Shown here piece after piece: positions 59,102 through 64,000 of a stretch of DNA of 64,000 nucleotides. Source of the stretch: Kribbella sp. NBC_00382 (GTDB taxonomy: Bacteria > Actinomycetota > Actinomycetes > Propionibacteriales > Kribbellaceae); contig NZ_CP107954.1 in assembly GCF_036067295.1 (NCBI RefSeq), positions 4,030,001-4,094,000 on the forward strand, read 5' to 3'. The notes beneath the pieces were generated by a model. That model was not told where the DNA came from and ran no database searches. It saw nothing but the letters and a program-made list of their open reading frames with translations. Position 1 is the stretch's first letter, and each line of letters begins with the position of its first letter. Position numbers and translations under genes: made by a program.

Positions 59102-61057
59102 TTACGGGACCCAGTGGTTGTGGGAGGCGGTGATCATTACCTGGAGTTGGATGCTGGCTGCGTAGTAGCTGTTGGTGGAGATGGGGGTCGAGAGCATCTT
59201 GTTCCAGATCGCGTCTAGCCAGGCTTGGCTACCCGAGTCGGTCATGGCTGTGACGGCGAAGGGGGCGAAGAAAGCCGGGTCGCTGCTGGAGTCGATTGCG
59301 GTGCCGTTGAGCTTGTAGCCGGTGGCGATGCTGCTTGCGTTGCCGCCGGTCTTGGACTTGATCCAGGTGTTGAGTTTGCGGGCCGCGGTCAGCGACGCGC
59401 TGTCCCCGCTGGTGACGGCGTCGGCGCCGATTCGCCACGGGTCGCGGCAGGCGTTCCACCAGAACTGGCCGTCGTTCGGGTCTTCGAGGACCTCGCCGGG
59501 GGCCGGCTTCGGCGTGGAGTTGGTGTTGACCACGAAGTCGGGCAGCAGGCCGGTGGTCGACGCGTAGTTAGCCTGCAGGGAAGCGGTCACGGTCTGGTGC
59601 TTGGTGCGGATGGTGTCCCAGACCGAGTTGCCGGTCGCGGCCTTGAAGGCGCGGAAGTGGTCGACCATCCAGTCCGACGTACGGGACATGTTGTACGTCG
59701 CGTCGCCGGAGGTACTCCAGTCGCCGAAGGTGAGCAGGTTGGTGTTCGGGTTGATCTCGCTCGCCTTGATCGCGTTGATGTGCTTGATGGCGAGCTGCTT
59801 GTAGTTGTAGGTGCCGGCGCTGCCCCACTGCCGGTCGGCCATCAGCAGGCCGTACGCGACGTCCATGTCACCGTCGGTCGCGCTGTCGGAGCCGTTGACG
59901 CTCTTGCAGGCGGTGTCCTGCTCGGCGGCGAGCAGGTCGGCGTTGTTCACTGAGGGGTGGGCGAGCATGTACTTGACCAGGCCGTCGAAGATCGTCTTCG
60001 CGGCCGGGTCGGCGCCGGCCATGGTCGCGGTGATGACCATGCCGTAGCCCTGTGCCTCAGCGACGTACGGGTGATCGGCGTCGGGGGAGATGATCTGGTA
60101 CCAGCCGTTGCCGCAGTTCTGTTTGACGAAGGCCGACTTCCACTGCTGGTAATAGTCGATGACCTTCTGGTCGATCGTGGCCTGGCTGCCCGTCGGCGTG
60201 AGCATCCCAGCCGCGTACGGGATCACGTGACTGCCGAACGGGACGGCCGGTCCGGTGCCACCGCCGGCCTGCGTGGTCGCGGTGACCGTGTTGCTCGCTC
60301 CGGACGTGTTGCCGGCGGCGTCGCGCGCCTTCACCGTGTACGTGTAGGTGGTCGAGGCGGTGCGACCGGTGTCGGTGTACGTCGTACCGGTGCCGCTCGT
60401 GGTGGCGACCTCAGCGCCGTTGCGCGAGATGACGTACCCGGTGACGCCGACGTTGTCCGTGGACGCGTTCCACGCCAGGGACACGCTGCTCGAGGTGGTC
60501 GCGGTCGCCGCGAGGCTGCCCGGCGTACTCGGCGGTGTGGTGTCGCCGGTACCACCGCCAGTCGTGCCGTAGACCTCGAACTCGAAGAGCGAGTACCCGT
60601 ACGCCGTACCGCGTGCGGTGCCGTAGACGCGTACATACCGGCCGCTGCCCGACACCGTCAGGTCGTCGGTCGCGCCGTTGCCGGTGGTGGTCGAGAAGAC
60701 ATCCGTCCAGCCGGTCGAGCCGTCGGCCGAGGTCTGGATCTTGTAGGACTTCCCGTACGCGGCCTCCCAACTCAACTTGACTCGCGAGATGGTCGCGGTG
60801 GCACCGAGATCGACCCTGATCCATTCGGGATCATGCGCCTCGACGCTGGCCCAGCGGGTGCTGGCGCTGCCGTCGACGGCCTTCGCGGCCTCGAAGCCGG
60901 TGCCCTCGATGGACGACGCGGTGGCGGGTTTCCCCTGCGACAGCAGGGTGTCAGCGGCCACAGCGGCGGTCGAGGCCGACGGGGCCAATGCTGGTTGGGC
61001 GAACAGAAAGGAGGTGACGACCGCAGCAGCGGCCAGTCCTCGAAGTAGATACGACAT
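59102..61057 (-). CDS. Secreted glycoside hydrolase family 8 with discoidin-type CBM and FN3 domain
   Basis: A 651-residue exported enzyme, probably endoglucanase or chitosanase. Signal peptide about 1-35. Residues 36-168: F5/8 type C (discoidin) carbohydrate-binding module (ATASSIEGTGFEAAKAVDGS, TRWASVEAHDPEWIRVDLGA). Residues 172-270: fibronectin III (PSTPGSLAATATTSSSVSLA). From about 285: GH8 (alpha/alpha)6 barrel with the acid in VAEAQGYGMVI (about Glu334) and the signature ATDGDMDVAYGLLMADRQWG (about Asp395). Start ATG 61057 after GGAGG. A TAGGAAACCTTCCTAA palindrome lies upstream. Confidence 0.92.
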   Translation of the reverse strand: MSYLLRGLAAAAVVTSFLFAQPALAPSASTAAVAADTLLSQGKPATASSIEGTGFEAAKAVDGSASTRWASVEAHDPEWIRVDLGATATISRVKLSWEAAYGKSYKIQTSADGSTGWTDVFSTTTGNGATDDLTVSGSGRYVRVYGTARGTAYGYSLFEFEVYGTTGGGTGDTTPPSTPGSLAATATTSSSVSLAWNASTDNVGVTGYVISRNGAEVATTSGTGTTYTDTGRTASTTYTYTVKARDAAGNTSGASNTVTATTQAGGGTGPAVPFGSHVIPYAAGMLTPTGSQATIDQKVIDYYQQWKSAFVKQNCGNGWYQIISPDADHPYVAEAQGYGMVITATMAGADPAAKTIFDGLVKYMLAHPSVNNADLLAAEQDTACKSVNGSDSATDGDMDVAYGLLMADRQWGSAGTYNYKQLAIKHINAIKASEINPNTNLLTFGDWSTSGDATYNMSRTSDWMVDHFRAFKAATGNSVWDTIRTKHQTVTASLQANYASTTGLLPDFVVNTNSTPKPAPGEVLEDPNDGQFWWNACRDPWRIGADAVTSGDSASLTAARKLNTWIKSKTGGNASSIATGYKLNGTAIDSSSDPAFFAPFAVTAMTDSGSQAWLDAIWNKMLSTPISTNSYYAASIQLQVMITASHNHWVP

Positions 61058-61104
61058 CAGCGTCCTCCGGGCGGTGGGGGAAAGGACCTGCAGCAACTCA
61101 ACCG

Positions 61105-61122
61105 ATAGGAAACCTTCCTAAC
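61105..61122. promoter_or_regulatory. TAGGAAACCTTCCTAA palindrome upstream of the GH8 gene
   Basis: A near-perfect inverted repeat 48 bp upstream of the GH8 start codon, related to 54155-54171. Probably binds a regulator of extracellular enzyme genes. Confidence 0.5.
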
Positions 61123-61192
61123 GATTAGCTGAAGGTAAATCCCCACCCGCCCCAGTGCAAGACCTCAGCGGCAGGTAGCTCTCCGTCGCCGG

Positions 61193-61735
61193 CTAGCCGC
61201 GGACCAGCTTGAGGACCATGCCGATGGTGAGAGCGACCGCGCCGACCAGGGTGATGCCGCTCGCTACCAGGATCATCGTCGTGCCACCGTGATTCGTGGT
61301 GAACCACGCCGAGCCGCCGATGCCGACTCCGGCGCCGATCACGACTCCGCCGGCTCCCATCAGCACGTCGGCCAGCTTCGACGGGCTGTGCTGACCGACC
61401 CGATCGCTCGCCAGGTGGACGTAGTGCGGCGAGACGACCTCCGATTTCGCGCGACTGGCGATTCGCTCGGCCTCGTCCCGGAGCTCGGCGGCGTACATCC
61501 GCAGCGCGGTATCCGCAGCAAGACTCGCAGCCTCACTCCAAGCCGTCACCTGCGGCCAGGGCCCGGAGTTCGGCGTCGGCACGATCGACGCCGCCCCGGC
61601 CGGCGCGGGCGCGGGCGCGGCTGGTACCGGGTCGGTCTGCGCTGGCGCAGTCTGCACTGCGCCTGTCTGCACTGGCCCTGTCTGCTCTGGGTCGGTCTGC
61701 ACTGGCGCTGAGCCGGTCGGCGGTGTCTGGTTCAT
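61193..61735 (-). CDS. Membrane protein with QT/P-rich N-terminus, unknown
   Basis: A 180-residue protein. The first 45 residues are Gln/Thr/Pro repeats (PVQTDPEQTGPVQTGAVQTA), followed by a helical segment (AADTALRMYAAELRDEAERI) and two C-terminal transmembrane helices (about 122-142 and 150-175). No family recognised. Its start codon overlaps the stop of the preceding gene by one base, so the two small membrane proteins form an operon. Confidence 0.6.
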   Translation of the reverse strand: MNQTPPTGSAPVQTDPEQTGPVQTGAVQTAPAQTDPVPAAPAPAPAGAASIVPTPNSGPWPQVTAWSEAASLAADTALRMYAAELRDEAERIASRAKSEVVSPHYVHLASDRVGQHSPSKLADVLMGAGGVVIGAGVGIGGSAWFTTNHGGTTMILVASGITLVGAVALTIGMVLKLVRG

Positions 61736-62064
61736 CAGATCCCCCGCCGTACCGGTGGCCGCTGGTCGAGAGTGGACTGCTCGACCAACTCGCGGTCAGC
61801 GAGCGTGCTCTGCCAGATCGTCGAGGCGTGCAGCCAGAGGGTAGGTGGCTTTTCAGCATCCCCCGCCGACTTGAGCTCCACCAGCAGGCCGTTGATGGCG
61901 GATGCCACGATCCCGATGAAGAGCGGTCCCAGAGGCCCCGGACGAGGGGTGTAGATCACCGCGGCGACGGCGGCGGCGACGGTCACCAACGCTAAGACAG
62001 GCCCGCGCCAGCCGTGAAGCTCCCGGATCCGGTGCACAAGCCGCTTCCGGGCTGTCATAGCCAC
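61735..62064 (-). CDS. Small membrane protein, unknown
   Basis: A 109-residue protein with two adjacent helices (WRGPVLALVTVAAAVAAVIY and GPLFIGIVASAINGLLVEL) and a soluble C-terminus (WLHASTIWQSTLADRELVEQ). No family recognised. First gene of a two-gene unit. Confidence 0.55.
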   Translation of the reverse strand: MAMTARKRLVHRIRELHGWRGPVLALVTVAAAVAAVIYTPRPGPLGPLFIGIVASAINGLLVELKSAGDAEKPPTLWLHASTIWQSTLADRELVEQSTLDQRPPVRRGI

Positions 62065-62123
62065 GTACTCAAATGCGCCATAGTTCCCCCCTGCCCCGAT
62101 GATCGGGCAAAAGGCGGATTGCG

Positions 62124-62833
62124 TTACTTGGTAAGGCGGGCGCGGAGGGCTTCCTGGTCGGCGCGGGTGAAGCCGGCTTGTTCTAGGTACGTGATTGGGC
62201 CGCCGTATTTGGCGTCCAGGTGGCGGAGGATGGCGGTGAGGGATTCGGGGCGGGTGTCTCGGTACTCGATCATCTGCGGGTGCAGGGACTCGTCGGGTTC
62301 GGCGGCTAGTTGGTCGGCGAGCATGCCGGCGAGGCGGGACTTGGTGAGGGCGTAGTCGGTGATGATCTCCGGTTCGGGGACGCCGGCGATGATCAGGGCC
62401 AGGGCGACGACTATGCCGGTGCGGTCCTTGCCGCCGAAACAGTGGACGATCACGGGGCCTTCGGGTGCTTCGGCGATGGCGCGGAGGGCGGTGGCGAAGT
62501 GCTCGGGTGGAGGTCGAGCATCAGGTTGCAGGACTCGACGATGGTGTTGTGGTCGTCGGGGTCGGCCGGGTCCTGGACCGGGATGTGCACGCCGATCGGG
62601 TCGTTGGTGAAGGGCGTCGGGAAGGCGGAGAGTTCGCCGATCGAGCGCAGGTCGATGATGCGGCGTACGCCGGTACTACGGACCGCCGCGACCCCCTCCT
62701 CGGACAAGAACTGTAGGCAGTCCGAGCGGATCAGAGCGCCGACCCGGATCGACCCGCCGGCCGAGGTGGGCAGCCCGCCGAGGTCCCGGGCGTTATGGCA
62801 GTTGGGCCAGTCGAGATGACGATCGACTGTCAC
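62124..62833 (-). pseudogene. Tyrosine phosphatase (DSP-like), interrupted by a 1-bp frameshift
   Basis: Protein phosphatase of the Y_phosphatase3 type. The upstream frame (GTG 62833 after GGAGG) encodes NARDLGGLPTSAGGSIRVGA and RRIIDLRSIGELSAFPTP. The downstream frame holds the active-site loop VHCFGGKDRTGIVVA with Cys and Arg intact. The frames part at about 62503-62505; adding one base to the run there gives LDLHPEHFATALRAIAEAPE, joining both. Either recently inactivated or a base-call error. Confidence 0.8.
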
Positions 62834-62885
62834 ATGTCCTCCAGGGCGGGGCGAGCGGTCATCACGAGACAGTCCGAGGCGTCGA

Positions 62886-63962
62886 TCACGGCGACTCCAG
62901 CACAGCGCTGATCCGGTCGTCGAATGCGTTGACCTTCGCCGTGATCCGGGATGGGGTCAACGCGGACTCTTCCAGGACGGTGAAGCGGCCCGGCCGGGTC
63001 TGGGGTGCATAGCCGACCACCCCCTCGAACTCCTCCAAGCTGAAGCCGAGATCCGAAGGCCGCACCGGCAATCCATGGCGATGCAGGCAACGAACAGTCG
63101 CCTCAAAAGCAAACAAGTCCCCGCGCAGGAACCAGGCGAAGGCAGCTCCGATACCCACCTGTTCGCCATGGAACGCCCGCCGCGAAGGATGCAGCAGGTC
63201 GATGGCATGCGAGATCTCATGGCACGCCCCGGACGACGGCCGCGAGGTCCCGGCGACGACCATCGAGATGCCCGACAGGATCAAACCCTCAGCCAGAACA
63301 GTCAGAAACGCATCATCCGAGACGGTGCCCGGATGGTTCATGACCGCCTCGGCCGCGGTGCGCGCCATCGAGATCGCCAGCCCGTCGATCTCCTCGCCCC
63401 GCAAGGAGTGCGCGGTCTGCCAGTCGGCGATCGCGGACAGGTTCGACACGATCTCCCCGATGCCCGAGCGGACCGACCGTACCGGTGCCCGCGCGATCAG
63501 ATCGAGATCCACCAACACAGCAAGCGGCGCCGGTACTCCGTACGAGCCGCGCCCGGCGTCGTTGTCCAACGTGCTGATCGGCGACGCGATCCCGTCGTGC
63601 GCGAGGTTGGTGGCGACGGCAACCATTGGCAGCCCGAGTCGCGCGGCGGCGAACTTGGTGACGTCGAGGACCGTACCGCCGCCGATTCCGACGACCGCGT
63701 CGTACCGCTCCCGCCGGATCTGTTCGACCAGCTTGATCGCCGTGTTGATCGTGCCGCCATCGACGGTGAACCAGTCGGCGCCCGCCAGCCCGTCGCGGAA
63801 CGTCGACTGCACGATCGGCCCGTACGTCGAACCGACGGCGATCGCGACCCGTCCCGACGTGGAGATCCGCTGGTCGGCCAGGATCGCGCCGAGCTCGGCC
63901 AGCGCACCTCGCCGGACGTCGACCACCAACGGCGCCGGCACCATCCGCGCGAGCAAAGGCAT
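62886..63962 (-). CDS. sn-glycerol-1-phosphate dehydrogenase-like / Fe-ADH superfamily protein
   Basis: A 358-residue NAD(P)- and metal-dependent reductase of the G1PDH/dehydroquinate-synthase-like fold. VGIGGGTVLDVTKFAA (about 91-106) binds the cofactor; ATNLAHDGIASP, SGACHEISHAID (His248, His252) and FHGEQVGIG (His265) supply metal ligands. The usual G-x-G-D site reads SGIGEIVSN. In archaea the enzyme makes the lipid backbone; bacterial forms serve other glycerol- or sugar-phosphate pathways. Substrate uncertain. Confidence 0.82.
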   Translation of the reverse strand: MPLLARMVPAPLVVDVRRGALAELGAILADQRISTSGRVAIAVGSTYGPIVQSTFRDGLAGADWFTVDGGTINTAIKLVEQIRRERYDAVVGIGGGTVLDVTKFAAARLGLPMVAVATNLAHDGIASPISTLDNDAGRGSYGVPAPLAVLVDLDLIARAPVRSVRSGIGEIVSNLSAIADWQTAHSLRGEEIDGLAISMARTAAEAVMNHPGTVSDDAFLTVLAEGLILSGISMVVAGTSRPSSGACHEISHAIDLLHPSRRAFHGEQVGIGAAFAWFLRGDLFAFEATVRCLHRHGLPVRPSDLGFSLEEFEGVVGYAPQTRPGRFTVLEESALTPSRITAKVNAFDDRISAVLESP

Positions 63963-63967
63963 GGAGG

Positions 63968-64000
63968 CTAGCTGAATCCGAGAATGCGACGAGCGCGAGC
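63968..64000 (-). CDS. C-terminal end of an upstream gene (cut by window edge)
   Basis: The last ten codons read ARARRILGFS then TAG, five bases before the start of the dehydrogenase gene. Spacing fits an operon. Too short to identify. Confidence 0.35.
   Translation of the reverse strand, partial: ARARRILGFS

Noticed and set aside
1..64000. tRNA and rRNA genes
   Set aside because: No TPsiC-arm plus acceptor combinations or rRNA-like segments were noticed on either strand, and the island ends are not at a tRNA.

Overview
The window is high-GC DNA (roughly 68-70% by eye) with many GTG starts, short intergenic gaps and actinobacterial gene families: mycothiol-era DinB proteins, an XRE/DUF5753 regulator with a DUF574-type methyltransferase, an AfsR/SARP regulator, and the birA - PH-domain - gtrA - purK - purE - acyl-CoA dehydrogenase - LCP neighbourhood. 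It looks like an actinomycete chromosome, probably Nocardioidaceae and Kribbella-like. The genus is inference from style, not a search result.

Layout. 0-7.2 kb: 3' end of ppc, birA, an OFA-type MFS transporter with a small partner subunit (transporter gene frameshifted), a PH-domain membrane protein and a large SARP/NB-ARC/TPR regulator. 7.2-16.2 kb: accessory genes (Eis-like acetyltransferase, methyltransferase, DUF3592 protein, a shrunken cupin, a PCD-VOC fusion, a MarR/MFS efflux pair) and a decayed remnant. 16.3-25.3 kb: core genes gtrA, purK, purE, an MFS exporter, a UDP-glucose dehydrogenase-family gene and an acyl-CoA dehydrogenase, then an alpha/beta hydrolase and a MarR/VOC/AlkA-like group.

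25.3-31.95 kb is the most unusual region. A compact four-gene operon sits between two ~63-bp direct repeats that duplicate the 3' end of the AlkA-like gene and a downstream palindrome. It encodes a Trypco1-type small protein, a trypsin-VMAP protease, a MoxR AAA+ ATPase and a 940-residue protein joining a SAV_2336-type N-terminus, a vWA domain, a P-loop NTPase and a complete ECF/ShbA-like sigma factor. The first three genes and the vWA half match the predicted vWA-MoxR-VMAP conflict systems. The sigma-factor fusion is not part of any arrangement I know and would link threat sensing directly to transcription.

32-47 kb: MarR plus membrane protein, DinB, an LCP enzyme, XRE/DUF5753 divergent from a methyltransferase, an AzlCD exporter with an XRE-cupin repressor and clear operators, tandem paralogous membrane proteins, a secreted ricin-type lectin, an APH-fold kinase overlapping a membrane spermidine-synthase-like protein, and a HEPN/MNT pair with two operators. 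47-54 kb: a cell-surface glycan block (LCP, GT2, ABC exporter), a metallophosphoesterase and a beta-carbonic anhydrase with a textbook terminator. 54-64 kb: secreted proteins (phytase-like, alkaline phosphatase, GH8), a BrkB-family protein, a lectin gene broken by a TGG-to-TAG change, a ~190-bp nested inverted-repeat element, a small membrane pair, a frameshifted tyrosine phosphatase and a G1P-dehydrogenase-like gene. No tRNA, rRNA, CRISPR array or intact transposase was seen.
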